Shown here in pieces: positions 10,901-23,227 of a stretch of 64,000 nucleotides of DNA (positions are counted from its first letter, which is position 1; each line of letters opens with the position of its first letter). The position numbers and the translations under genes were made by a program. This DNA comes from Dysidea avara (taxonomy: Eukaryota; Porifera; Demospongiae; Dictyoceratida; Dysideidae), in assembly GCF_963678975.1 (NCBI RefSeq), contig NC_089277.1:18242757-18306756 (forward strand), written 5' to 3'. The notes under the pieces are model-generated. The model made no database searches and was not told the origin of the DNA. It saw only the letters and a program-made list of their open reading frames with translations.

Positions 10901-13900
10901 GAGTTGCAACTTGCACCATCTTGTTCGCCATGAATAGGGGAGTCCATGACATGGTAGGTTTTTTCTCCTACCACCTTTCTTCACTACATACAGAGACGAA
11001 ATCAGTGAAGAAAAATCAGTCGTGTACGATTGCTTCGACATGACATAAACAAATGCCCATAACTCACGTGTCCTTTAGGCTACTGCGACAAAACAAAGAT
11101 TTCGAACTCCTCTTGAGTAGGCAAATAAGATGATATCCATTTTTTAATCATTACTCCCTTTCTTCACAAAGAACAAAACATTAAAAAAAATTATGATTTT
11201 TTTTTTCATTTATGCAAATATTTTACCCATTGCAATCAATAGCCTATAGCAAAAATTTAGGCTTGCACCATTATGTCGGGTTTTCACCACATGTACTTGT
11301 ATATTGGACACTGTTCATACTTACACATTTTGCCATTGTAAGGCATTTGTTCTGTTGTGTGTAGGCTGAAAATGCTGAAAGAGAGCAGCAGATGCTTGAG
11401 CAGAAGAACTATGCATTAGCTGCAGAATTACAACGATTGCGTGAAGTGCAAGAGTCTGGAGCAGCCACAGAAACTAATACCCAAGAGACAGAGATCCTCA
11501 GAGCTGAGAATGCCAAGTTAAACACCACTGTACAGACACTACAAATGCAACAGACTTCCTATCAAGCTACCCACCAGGAAATGACACAGAAGATTTCCTC
11601 AATTGAGGCAGAGAACTTGTCACTGCAACAGCAAGTGACTGGACTAAAGACTTCACAGTACCGTCTACAACAACAAGTAAACTCCACAGAACAGGAGAAG
11701 AAAACGTTAAACGAGCAACTAAGACAACTGCAGCTAACTGCCGGATCTGGGGCTACAAGTTCAGAAGTATCTTCTCTGCAGCAGCAACTACAACAGATCA
11801 CTCAAGAAAGGGATAGTGCTAAGAGACAGATGCAAAGCATGGAGCACTTTAAGACATTACTTGAGGATGAGAACATGCGACAGAAGGAGACCATATCTAA
11901 ACTGCAGTCCCAAGTGTCTACTGATAAAGGCTCAACCAGTGAAGAAACTACCATGTTACAAGTAAAACTAGCAAGTGCTGAAGAAGCATTGCAGAATGCT
12001 CTTAACCAATCTTCAACTAAGGACACCACCATTAATGATTTACATGCCAATATGTTGGAAATAAAGAACACTCGAGCTCAGCTGGAGAATGAGGTAGCTG
12101 CCATGAGGGAAGAGAAGGAAAAGTTACACATGGAGAATGCCCAACTAAGGGAAATGGCTACCCAACCTACTAAATATCAGAAAGCTATGGAGGAGAACAA
12201 ACAGTTAACACGAGATAATCAAGAATTAGGAACTGCACTAGAAAGAGCACAAAAGGAGTTGCAGTTATTTAAAGAGAATAGTATGGCACTGACCGAGCAG
12301 TTGGACAAGGCCACAGATCAAGCTACATTAGATGCTATCACAGGTAAGATGACCAAATACAAGGGCGAGAGAGATGATGCTAGGGCTCAGGTGCAACAAC
12401 TGCAGGAGCAGCTCCGTACACAAGGTGGAGGAGGAGGAGAATTGGCCAGTAAAGCAGCTCGCTATCGTCAAGAGAGGAATGTGTTACAGGAAGAAGTTGC
12501 CAAGTTGAACACCATCATTGCCCAGATGGCTAGTGCTAAAGCATCTCAACCTACTTTTGGTAATTACACTAGGCAGTTCAGCACTGATGATCCATCATCC
12601 CCAACTGGAGATGTTCTTGCTTCTTTATCTGATCATTCTGTTACATCTGAAGTGTCTCAATATTCTGCTACTAGCTATTCTGACATGGAAAAGGTTTCAC
12701 ACATTGTACCAGCTCCAACAAACCAGAACTATCAATCTCCATCTAAACTACCTAAAGGACCACAGGGACCACGGAAAATTCCAACTGCATCTTCTAGTCA
12801 TACTGCATCTCCCAGTTCAGTCAAGAAGCCTACTAAACGATCTAGTAAGTCAATCATTAAGCAGGCTACTACTAGCACAAGTGGGGAAAAGACACCAGTT
12901 TGTTGTGAACCAGTCACTTCAGTTAGTAAAGGACAGAGAGTAGTGGTTGGACGATCTGGAGGTGATGAATGTGGCACTGTGAGAGTTGTAAATGTTACAA
13001 TTGGCGCAAAGACAGGCTTTGTTGGAATAGAGATGGATCTTCCAAGTATGTGTGCTTATTCTATATGTATAGTCTGATTGTATGGGTATATTCTTGTAGG
13101 TGGTAGCTCAGACGGTGAAGTGAAAGGTGTGCGTCATTTTACATGGTAAGTAACCATCTGTCATATCTGAAGCTTGTACTGTTATACTGTATAGTCTGGT
13201 TGTTATTTCCAAATGTAAGCAAAATCACCTTTTGCGTTCGTGAAATACAGGCCCTCAAAAGTAAGGCTTAATTTCTTTGTTTTTTCCAGAGTCCTACTTT
13301 TTCTCCTTTTTGCACACTTTACAAAAAAACTGGATAAAACACGAAGTGAAATTTAGTATACATTAAGAACGTATTGAGGTAAATTTATGCACCAAGTCTG
13401 GGGTTAATCTGATAAATATTCATGGACTTGTGTGGACGATTTTTTTTTTTGCATAAAAGGACTGACTTTTGTCATGCCTACAAGGCAATCCACCTAAGGG
13501 AATGATTTGAAAATTGGTCTGTGTGTAGGTAACTATCACAGCTCAAATCTTTTGTGGTTTAAAGATGTTGCAGTGACAGTTATAGAGTTACAAGGAAAAA
13601 ACCCAACATACCGTATTTACTCGATTTGTGCCCCAGGAGTACTATTATTTTTTTGTCTAAAAATGAGAATAAAACCCTTTGAATAGTGCCGCACTGTGGT
13701 ATTATTCGAGTGTGCGCTAAACCTGCCACTGCTATCAATATGGTTTTATAAAACAATCAAAACACGTTACTACTTACTTTTTCTACACAGGACCTTTCTT
13801 TCACTCAAGTCCTTGTAGCACAACCATGTCACGCCTCATCCTATGTGGTCAATTTACTAACTAATATCCGGAATTTCGATTATGTGACAGCCGTTTAAGT

Positions 13901-14685
13901 TTTACCAGGACAATGTGGGATGGTGAGATTAGTACTAAAGGTATGAGAGCACTAGTAAAAGAGTAATTACAAAAGTATAATGTGGTACTATTCGAGGGTA
14001 TGGTACAATTAAAATTATTTTCAGAAACCAGGATAAACACCTTCAAATAGCATCACATTGCGGTACTGTTCAAGGGTGCGGCACAAATCGAGTAAATATG
14101 GTAATGTAAAATTGCAAAATACTCTAATAGAACAGACACTGAGCAACAAAGAAAAGTGCACAACAAGTATTGACGAAAACTTGTCCAAAGCTTGAACTGA
14201 TGAACTACATACCTACCTCCCAAACTCTTAACCGTTGAACCACTGTCATCAGCTGCCCAGCTCACTTCATTTTTGCCTTATAAATACAAATTCTAGTTCA
14301 AGTTAAATCTGCAGTACAATACGTATATTGTAACTTCTATCTTCTGTAACATTGTGCCTGAAGAAATTTGGTAAAAAAGAATCCCAACACCAGTTGAGTT
14401 TGTAGTACAGTATTTAAAATACAATAAGCTGGAGCTTCGTGTTCACCCACACATGCGTTTGTCAACTATACAAGAACAAGTTTGCATTTTACAAATAGTA
14501 TAATGGGTGCTTAATATGCACGTGCACTTAACAACCACACTCTGCAGTATACGTTTGAAAATTTTACTAGTATCAATTACCATGCTGACTTTACTGTTCA
14601 TATATATGCTAATATTTCTGGTTGCAGCAAACCAAAACACGCAGTGTTTGTTCCAGTAAAGAATCTTCACAAGATTGTGGAATAA
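7188..14685 (+). CDS. Zinc finger / beta-rich region / coiled-coil / CAP-Gly protein (8 coding exons)
   Basis: Exons 7188-7308, 7586-7884, 8289-8517, 8868-9904, 9983-10531, 11365-13045, 13100-13145 and 14628-14685 join in phase to 1340 codons (1339 residues). Residues 13-34 form a CCHC finger (CPLC, then H and C), like the ubiquitin-binding UBZ or atypical C2H2 class. Residues 65-75 are polyglycine. Residues 110-205 are a beta-rich segment with VRFVWFPSDP and VSVRLGTFSDGQIVCGDD that I do not recognise. Residues 220-500 are Pro/Ser/Gln-rich and disordered. About 505-1140 is a long Gln/Glu-rich coiled coil with short Gly breaks, then a Ser/Thr-rich basic linker. A CAP-Gly domain (about 1265-1337: GQRVVVGRSGGDECGTVRVV, SSDGEVKGVRHFTC, KHAVFVPVKNLHKI) is split over three exons. 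CAP-Gly domains bind EEY/F tails of tubulin, EB1 and CLIP-170, so a microtubule linker is likely. The usual GKNDG groove reads GSSDG. No family name is assigned. Confidence 0.88.
7658..7691 (+). repeat. (GGT)n polyglycine tract within exon 2
   Basis: A trinucleotide run encoding about eleven consecutive glycines in the second coding exon of the CAP-Gly gene. The duplicated exon at 38477-38724 has only a short, imperfect version (GDGGGG), so the tract expanded or contracted after duplication. Its length is likely polymorphic. Confidence 0.9.
7915..7986 (+). repeat. (TG)n dinucleotide microsatellite in intron 2
   Basis: About 70 bases of TG repeat starting 30 bases after the donor of the second coding exon. 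Poly(Cys-Val) and poly(Thr-His) open frames across it are artefacts. Confidence 0.97.
10658..11292. mobile_element. MITE-like element with terminal inverted repeats in CAP-Gly gene intron
   Basis: GAAAACCCGACATAATGGTG at 10672 onward is repeated in inverse orientation at 11264-11285. The left end extends further out (GTGACCGGATCTGC) than the right end, where only GGTG is retained. The 0.6-kb interior has no coding frame. It sits wholly within the intron between exons 5 and 6, so it need not disturb the transcript. No clean target duplication was seen. Confidence 0.7.
13609..14103. mobile_element. Tc1/mariner-like MITE in the intron splitting the CAP-Gly domain
   Basis: The left end TACCGTATTTACTCGATTTG is matched in reverse complement by the right end near 14080-14103 (CAAATCGAGTAAATATGGTA). 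Both ends start with TA, fitting a TA target duplication. Internal arms are also partly complementary (the motif around GCACTGTGGTATTATTCGAG reappears inverted), giving a foldback of about 495 bp. No transposase frame is present, so it is non-autonomous. Confidence 0.8.
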
Positions 14686-14888
14686 GACACGCACTTAGGT
14701 GTAGTTCATATTTCGAGTATATGTATGAATGTGTTGTAATATGCATGTTGCATTACAAGAATTCCATTTATTTTTCTTGTATTACTGGTTGAATGTTTCA
14801 CAACACCCACCCACACACACAACACACACACAGACATATTTACAGTAAGCATCAAATCTTGTTTTTTAAAAATATATGATATGCATTA

Positions 14889-14926
14889 CCAGGAGCTTAT
14901 AAGCGCCGGCGCTTATAAGCTCCTGG
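14889..14926. repeat. Perfect 38-bp palindrome
   Basis: The half-site CCAGGAGCTTATAAGCGCC is followed at once by its exact reverse complement, with no spacer. It lies about 200 bases downstream of the CAP-Gly stop codon. Possible roles are a 3'-end hairpin in the transcript, a cruciform, or the relic of a small foldback element. Confidence 0.95.
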
Positions 14927-15266
14927 CATTACGTATTAATGTTAACATTGTATGGAGGAAAGTATGTACTACACATGTACGCGTGATGTGTATGTGCCAT
15001 GTACTATTTAACTGTGGCATGCGAAGGATTTTTTAAAGACCCAGTTTGTTATACAGACAGCTCAAATAATCAATTGCAATACAATGACACTCTTCAATGG
15101 ACACCTCAAAATCAAAAGCTTGGTTTTAAGTTATTATTTACTGCTATGCAGATGTATGTTTTCATCTTTTTGCAGGTAATAATGTATGGAGGTAGGACAT
15201 GGTGTCATAACTTATACAATTTTGCATAATTAAATTGAATTGTTAAATGATGAAAAACTAACGTAC

Positions 15267-15350
15267 CAGCTTCTTGCATCATCATCATAGATACCGAAGT
15301 TGACTGCATTTACTATTAATGCTAAAAATACAGTGAACGATAACAGGCAC
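15267..15350 (-). other. Candidate isolated exon encoding a hydrophobic segment
   Basis: On the minus strand a pyrimidine-rich acceptor (ATTTTCAG) is followed by 84 open bases and a GTACGT donor. The encoded piece, CLLSFTVFLALIVNAVNFGI followed by YDDDARSW, looks like a signal peptide or transmembrane helix followed by an acidic turn. I found no partner exon on either side. It may be chance; it is recorded because border quality and hydrophobicity coincide. Confidence 0.2.
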
Positions 15351-18300
15351 CTGAAAATAGAATCAGAATTTATTCTAAATAATGCTCTTTTGTAAAGTTC
15401 ACCGTATTATTGCTGGAGCTCAGTAGATGAACAATTGTGAATTACTATATCTGACAGCATTAAACTTCATGATTTACTACTAGGACTGCATCCCTGTGGC
15501 AAAAATGCACATCACACAAATAATATTGTGACATCATGTCCTACCTACCCCCGACTTGTTGGTACACTAGGTACCAAAATGTTGGCAAGTTTTCAAAAAG
15601 GTTACAATTCATTGCCGGAATACTTTATCCTCACATTGTTGATCTTTGTAAAAGCAATCTGTTGAGTTGGTACTGCTGTATACCAGAAAACACAAAATTT
15701 ATATTGTAATTATAATTTTAAGCTTTTATGACTTAATATCTCCATGCAAAAAGGGTCTCACATTATAGATGTATTTAGAATGTCAATCTACATAGTCTTA
15801 TTATTTACCTTGAGTGGTTCACTGAAAATATAAATTTATGTGGACGACTGATCTCACAAAAATTCAAAGGATTAATTCACAAAATTAATATATAACTGGT
15901 ACTATATAGAACAACTTATTATAGTATAAGTAATTTTCACTGTCCACCCGCTATGTGTTTACTCAGTAAGGCCCCTATAGCTAGTTACAAGAATTAATAA
16001 ATCAAATAATATTTCTATATTGGGGGCCAAAGAGTGAGAGTGGCCAATTAACTCTGACAATGAAAGTTACACAGTGGAGTTGAACCATACAACAAATTAT
16101 AGATGCCATTCATGGGGCTTCCCCCAGGAAGGAAATTTAACTAACAGTACAGGCATGGCAAGGAAGCTATAAAAGTAAAGTAAATCACAAAAGAAGACAA
16201 GTCAGACACAAAGTGTTCCAATCAGCACTATCATATGCCAAAAAATTTGTTGAGAACAACTGATGGCTTTATGAGCAGCATTATAATACTGTTTGTAGGG
16301 CCCTATGGAGTCTGACAGATAATAACCCAAGTAACTGACTTTGATAGTAGAGCAGAACCTAGGTCCTAGATGATCTAACTCTGAGATTAATAGTTGATAT
16401 TCATACAGTCTTGCTGGACTTGCTGATTCATGAGCAGCATGGAGATGTTCTACAGATCAGAATTAAATGGACCAGCATATATAAGTTCCAGAAATCAGAT
16501 CTATAATGCCCTTGTTCACTGTAGATTACTCAGGGCGATAAGAGGTGGCCAAGATAGATGGTGGAATGGTTGCCAGAGGAGAAACACTAGCTCTGTAATC
16601 ATAAATAAAAGTGTGGGGTGGGGAATGGCCCCTGTTTCTGTCACCCATTTGTGTGTTGATTTCAGATCTTTTACTCAGCTCTACTAAAAGTGGGGACCAA
16701 ATAAAATGAACATACAACTTTCCTAGGTAGAAGGTGGATTGGATAGATCATTGCAAGGAGAGACTTTTTTGACATTGCCAGAATTGACTTTGTTCTGCAT
16801 GAAAGATTTCCAAATTAATAAACAAAGCCTATGGCGTGCAAGTTGGGAAAATTATGGCTTTTTTTTTTGTCAGACTGGAAACAGCAAGTATAAAATTAAT
16901 GGACCATATGCTCAAGATATTCTTTAATTATAATAGCTTCCGGCTTGCAACAGCTTGGCCAACACAAAGATGAAAATCATACTCACATGTTGGTGACTAA
17001 TAAGTATACATAAATCATACATCATAGATTCATGAACTTTATAGTGTCAAATTGACCGCATGTATTAGTTGTTAGCCCATGCGTATCCAGGGGGTTTCAG
17101 TTGGATTTTACACACTATAAACAGGTTATCTTTTATGTTGATGGAAATATTATGGTCATTAATTAGTCTGTGCGTTAGGCAACAGGCACGCCCCTTGCTA
17201 TTCTACACCCTTATGTTTAAAATAGAACTAGTCTGTCATTTTTCACCCAAAAGGCATGAAAAGTTTGGTAATTTTGCTAAAAAGAGAACGCTTGTGGTTT
17301 TTTGATAGCAGCTTCGGGTGACAAATAGCATGGAAGTGCATGAAAAGAAAGATTGGTGGCAGTGTCAAACCGGAAGTTGGAGTATCTGATGATTGAGAAA
17401 AAATAAAAATGCACAATAATTTGTACTGTTTTGTATAGTGTATCATGAAAGTATCAAGGCTCTAGTGTGTAAACTGTAAGACTGGTTCTAGTTTAAAGGG
17501 AAATATTACAACTCGCGTTCTATAGCAAATTAGCAGTTGGGTTTGGACTAAAGTGTGCTCTAGTGTTAGCTTATATCCAGTAAGAAAGTACGGTATATTT
17601 GCCCAAACCATTTGTGAGTTAATTATAGTAATTTCATGGGAGCCGTACATGAACTGTACAGAGCACCCTTAAAACATTAAGAAATTGAAACTTTAGGTTT
17701 CAAACTCTGGGAAACCCCTGTTCAATATTCTTGCATACGTCCCTGGGCCATGGACACACCACTCTAGTATAGGAGTGTACTAGATAGCTAGTGAGGGAAA
17801 GAAAAGTCAATTGATTAATAACTATACATCAAGCATATTGCTGATATGAAATGTCAAAATCATTCCAAGTAAAGTATATGCTTCCAAGGCTAATATAATT
17901 CAACTATTGTAGCTACAAGGAGTATTCAAATATCCTGTACATCTCCATGTAGAAACTTGTGTGTATATACCAAGTTTCAGGTTCATACAGCAGCATGCAT
18001 TATGCAAAAATTGGCCCAACTATTGGAAAAATATCTATTTATGGACAGCTGATTGTTGATCACACTTGAACCCAATCAACATTCCCCTTCAGATTATAGG
18101 GTCACTCATCTACTTTCTAACTTTTCAATAACATGATATATACAGATAATGTCAGATATACAGATCAAAGAAAACAGGCTTTTACTGCAATAATAGTTAG
18201 TGGACTAGGCAATTTATTATGTGGCTTGCATACATGTGATAACTGTGCACTGCAAGTTGTCAAATTATTGTTCCAGCAAATCCAGCACCTGCCATGCTAA

Positions 18301-19539
18301 AATATCGCAGAGTACAAATAGAACAGTCACGTAAACACTCTAATATAACAGTCTTTTGCTGTCTCTTTTATAGTAAAATTTTAGACTATGCTCTCGATGA
18401 TCCTGCAGTACTTCTAATCTGCCAGGTGCTGGAACAGTAATGCGATAATTTCCTGTGGAAATTGGTTACTAATAATGTCATACTTAGATAAAATCCCCTA
18501 TAATTGTTGCTCCAGTGACAGCCTGTTTTCTTTGATTTTTAAATCACTGAAAAGATGTAACTTTAAATAATTATTTAGAAAGAACACAGATAAGTGATCT
18601 TATATTGATCTGAGGAGATGGAACTATTCATTGGATGGAAAGTGTGTGGTCTGTAAACAGAGGCTGTCCACAAACAGATCATATATTCATGTCAATTTTT
18701 GGAAGGCGACAAAGGAGCGAAAGGACCTAAGTCTGAAACTCGGTACACAATTTTGCAACATTACTGAATAATACCGACATGGAATGTGTAGGATATTAAT
18801 TTGCTTGGAGTTTGAGAAAATCATGCCTGGTATTGCTTATCATCCAATAATAGGCCTGTACTCTAGATCTGATCTTCGTCTTTGGTAAAACTTGAAAAAT
18901 AAGACTTGACTCTTGATTTATACTAAAAATTGTGCTTGAATCTTGACTGAATATTCATTCTGAAAGTATGCAATCGTGATAAAGTCATAAATTTGCAAAC
19001 CGCGCTTGCCTTCCTTCACAGAGTACAGCTAGGATGTGTAAAGGATCTATGATACATTCCCATACCACCCATGTTGATACATGGTTAATTGGATCAACCG
19101 TTTTCACTGAAGATATGACCACTAGTAGCACATCATACCAAGAAATGATCAATTTTCAGTTTCCACTGTGTTCAGAGTTTCCACTGTGTTCAGTTTTCAA
19201 GTCCAAAGATCTATAGTGACTACCAAAATCCAAGCTTAAGGGGCAGTCACTACAAAGATAACCTTGTAGAACCATCTGTGACCAGGATCAAGATTTTTGA
19301 TCTAAAGCATCAGTGAGCATGGCTTGATTACACCTGAAAAAGGGATGACATTATTACAGTGTTGTAGCAAAAAATGCAAAATTCTCTTTTTGGCTAAGAA
19401 GTTCAGCAATTTCCGATTCTTCAAAAAGTACTCGATACCAAAGTATCGGACATTCTGGTATCGGTATCAATATTTTATTCAGAGTGTCTATTATACCGGT
19501 GGATGAAAGACCCACCTATCAGCTATTGACACCAATGTG

Positions 19540-19800
19540 GTATGTCCCAAGCATTCGACTTTAGAGCACGCGTCTAGTAGTACCCCGAGCATTCGACTTT
19601 AGGGGACCCGTCTAGTAGTTGCCCCGAGCATTCGGCTTTAGTAGATGCGAAAAGTAGTGTCAACGTTAGGGTCGGGTTCAGCTTTGGTTCCTTCTTCTTT
19701 AATATAGTACACCTTTGTGGTTTGCTACTAGTTGCATTTATAATGTAGAAAACAAAGAAAATCGGTAGCTGGCAGCGGTGGCTCAGTGGTAGGCACCGTG
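19540..19800 (+). repeat. SINE-like composite repeat, partial copy
   Basis: Contains the family blocks CCCCGAGCATTCGACTTTAG (twice) and GTCGGGTTCAGCTTTGGTTC, then an AACAAAGAAAATCGGTAGCT segment and a tRNA A-box-like piece (GGTGGCTCAGTGGTAGGCAC). Related copies lie at 23680-24060, 39540-39900 and, inverted, 26320-26480. This copy is cut at its 3' side by the LINE that begins about 19800. Confidence 0.65.
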
Positions 19801-22190
19801 ACCCAAGAGTGAACAACTTTGGCTCTGAACAATTTGTCAGTTCACCAACTCGACAAAGCAATACATTTGATCTTGTCTTCTCGACTTACCAAAATATTGT
19901 AGATTTTATTGTCACTCCAGGAATGTCGGATCATGGAGCTATAACACTCTGCATCAATACAGCTTGCAAATTTACACAGAATAAAACAGAGCACAAATCA
20001 CCCTTGTACCATAAGGCAAACATCTTAAACATTAAAAGTGATCTAATGGAATTTCAAAACACCTTTATAACGAGTGACAATCAAGATCTGTCGAGCAGAA
20101 CTGGTTGAGGTTTAATTAAAGCTACAATCAGTGAGACAGTTTCTAAACATGTACCACACAAAACTGTATGGTCACGTAATCACTTACCCTGGATAAACAG
20201 CAAATTAAGAAGGATATGAACATGAAAGTTCACAAGCGTTTATATAAAAAAGCCAAAAGAACTAATTCTAACACTGACCGGAATACCTATCGGCAAATGA
20301 AAAATCTCATCAATAATAAACTAAAAGTAGCACACAGTAACTATTTTAGTAGAATATTTGATGCATCCTTTGGTGGTAACCGTCACCAATTTTGGAAATA
20401 TATCAGAGCAAAGTGCAAAGACAACAATGAAATTTCTACCTTAACAGTGAATGGTCAATGTATATCGGATGCTAAAAGTAAAGCCACTGCCCTGAATAAC
20501 TACTTCAAATCAGTTTTTACCAAAGAAAACCTGACGCATATTCCTCCTATGGTCAACTCTGGAAGTTCATTACCATGTATTCTTAATATTACATTTACAG
20601 TTTCTGGTATGCAACATCTGCTGTCTACACTTGATACCAACAAAGCCAGTGGCCTGGACCATATATCTCCATATATATTAAAGCATTGTGCAGAAGAAAT
20701 ATCACCAGTTTTACAAATCATTTATTCTCAATCTTTTGACTTTGGATTTCTACCAACTGATTGGTTAGCTGCCAATGTATGTCCAATCCACAAAAAAGAA
20801 GTCGCACAGAGCCTTCAAACTACTGGCCTATTTCTCTAACCTCTGTCTGTTCCAAAGTAATGGAGCACATAATATATCACGCCATCATAGAACATCTAAA
20901 TTCAAACAACATCTTAATTAATAATCAACACGGTTTTAGATCCCAACATTCTTCAGTTAATTGACTTGGTGGAGGACCTATCTTATGCTATGGACCATCA
21001 GAGGCAGGTTGATGTTATCCTGCTAGTCTTTTCCAAGGCATTTGACAGTGTGCCTCACCAAAGACTTCTCAAGAAACTTAAACATTATGGAATAAGCAAC
21101 AACATTTGTAATTGGATAGAAACATGGCTTACTAGAAGATCTCAATGTGTAGTCCTGAATGGTATTTCCTCACATCCAGTTCCAGTTCAATCTGGTGTAC
21201 CACAGGGAACTGTACTTGGTTCTTTAATGTTTCTTCTGTACATAAATGATATATATCTCCAAGAATATTCACTCACAATTACGTCTTTTTACTGATGACT
21301 GTCTTCTCTATAGAGTAATAAATACTGAACAGGATACCCTTCAACTACAACAAGACCTTGACCTATTATCCAATTGGATGGCAACTGAAATTCAACATAA
21401 ACAAATGTATTATCATGATAATGCGTTTCAGTAGGTCTACATCACCACTCACATTTAATTATCAACTCAACAATCAAGTCTTATCCACTGCAGATCAACA
21501 TCTTTATCTTGGTGCCGGTACTACTGGACAAGAAATTATCATGGTCACCACATATATCTTGCACTGCTCTAAACTTTCTAAAACGTATACACCTGCTCTA
21601 TAGATGTAAAAGCTGCAGCTTACCTTTCAATGGCCCTTCCCTCAATGGAATATGCAGCAACGGTCTGGGATCCCCACCATACTGGGGATATCCAACATTT
21701 AGAGAAGGTACAACGTAGAGCTGCAAGATGGGCACTCAATGATATAGTTCAGTTACATCTATGTTGGAACATTTAGGATGGGACACTCTTAAAAAAAGAC
21801 GCATGATAGCAAGACTACAAACACTATTTAAAATATTACACAATGACTATGCACTCGAAATCCCACATCACTATCTCCACCAAACAAGACACACCAGACA
21901 GTATCACCCCCAACACTTCATTATTCCAATTTCATCTACTGTAATGTATCAACAGAGCTTTTACTCAAGAGCAATTAGTGAATGGAACGACTTACCCACT
22001 GTAATAATTGATCATGATGATTTAAACTTATTTACTAATAACTTACTAGCATTACTATATACTCTTAAATCATTGTAGCTAGCTAATACTGAATTGTAAA
22101 TCTTTGTAAATTCTTTTTTTTCCTGGGCACATCAGCAGATTGAGCTGCCTGTGCCCAGTCAGTAATACCGAATAAATATATAAATAAGTG
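19800..22190 (+). mobile_element. Degenerate non-LTR retrotransposon (CR1/Jockey-type LINE), 5'-truncated
   Basis: Broken frames on the plus strand read, in order: the tail of an APE-type endonuclease (PGMSDHGAITL with the SDH motif, about 19910), a basic linker, and then reverse transcriptase blocks. These blocks are SGLDHISPYILK and PTDWLAANVCPIHKK (20650-20800), SNYWPISLTSVCSKVMEHII (about 20830), FSKAFDSVPHQRLLKKL (about 21030), VQSGVPQGTVLGSLMFLLYI (about 21190) and a FTDD catalytic box (about 21290). A C-terminal segment with LEHLGWDTLKKRR follows. Stops or frame changes occur near 20108, 20820, 20962 and 21290, so it is dead. The 3' end runs to an AATAAATATATAAATAAG tail near 22190. 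The 5' part of the endonuclease is absent. Confidence 0.9.
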
Positions 22191-22359
22191 TAGAGGGTCT
22201 GGGGGTCAGGGATTCGCTTTAACCCCAATTTTTTTGTCTTCGTTTTACAGTACTTTTTTTTGTCTAAGTTTTTTTGGTTCACTGGTGGCCTATTTTATGG
22301 CAATGGCCAATGGCCTATTTTATTACTTGTATTGCCCACCCTGACCCCTAGATCTTGTG

Positions 22360-22876
22360 TAGTCTCGTGTCCAGACCCCACCGACTGCGTTGTTCTCGTT
22401 GTTGAGTAGGACCATAGCCGATCCATCCCTCCTGGAGGAAGACTGAGTGTGGCCCCGACTAGACATTGGGTGACCTGCAGTTCGAATCCTGGGGTTGGAG
22501 GGATTTTTTTCCTTACTTTGGCCCCTTTTCTGTTACACCTTTCCAGCTATAAGGTAAGTCATTATTTTCCTTGCCATGCCCACTGCTGTCCACTGTTGGT
22601 CAGACATGTGGTCGCATGTTGCCCGAGGACACATAATATATAATTTGTTTGTAATCATGCATGTTTTCTCATCAATTATTAATGATGGTTCTCTCTCTAG
22701 TCTACTAAAGTCCTTGCATTAGGTTAGGTAATCCTAAGGCTGCAGCACATGTTGCTGTAGACCTTCAGTGCTGGTCACTGTAAAGTGTTAATAATAATAA
22801 TAATATTCTACCCACTGATGGGTAGAATATCTATGGTAGGACTCAACGCACTGGGTGGGGTCTGGGCACGAGACTA
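22360..22876. mobile_element. Non-autonomous element with inverted ends, holding a SINE
   Basis: The ends TAGTCTCGTGTCCAGACCCC and GGGGTCTGGGCACGAGACTA are inverted repeats about 515 bp apart. The interior carries a tRNA B-box-like sequence (GCAGTTCGAATCCTGGGGTT near 22480). It also has a 3' block (GTAGACCTTCAGTGCTGG and AAAGTGTTAATAATAATAAT, 22753-22803) seen in the SINEs near 50900 and 57250, so a SINE seems nested within the element. Confidence 0.65.
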
Positions 22877-23227
22877 ATCCTATGTGGTTTTAATAAATTC
22901 ACGCAGTAAAAACCATCTAGAGAAAGGGAAAATTTGCTCGGAGCAAATCAATCTTGGGATATTACAACTCTAACAGAGATCTGTATTTTCAATTGTGAGT
23001 TTATTGTGGCGTTATTGTAGTCTCGCGCGCCCAAGATTGGAAGCCGTTTAAGATCCGAGATCGTATTAAAGTCACCAATGAGATTCGAATTCTTCATTTG
23101 CGCCGCCATAGGTATATTATCTATCATGTGTGTCTATATAATCTATGGAAAAATGTCATAGTATATATCGCGTACACTAGCCAATCTTACAAGCGCTTTT
23201 CCTAATCCTACGAGTGCTTCTCCTAAT

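Larger units (their letters stand above)
14686..19530. other. Long gene-poor stretch with one candidate exon
   Basis: No ORF here resembles a known family. It contains a perfect 38-bp palindrome (14889-14926), a candidate minus-strand exon (15350-15267), and a weak foldback between about 18165 and 18537, where AAAGAAAACAGGC and GCCTGTTTTCTTT face each other. The rest looks like AT-rich intergenic DNA. Confidence 0.5.

Noticed and set aside
11562..12071. Cys/Ser-rich minus-strand frames
   Set aside because: Antisense shadows of the Gln/Glu-rich coiled-coil exon.
12518..12943. 141-codon Leu-rich frame
   Set aside because: Shadow frame of exon 6 of the CAP-Gly gene.
15000..15229. 76-codon plus-strand frame
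   Set aside because: No start context, no homology recognised and no linked exon; likely chance.
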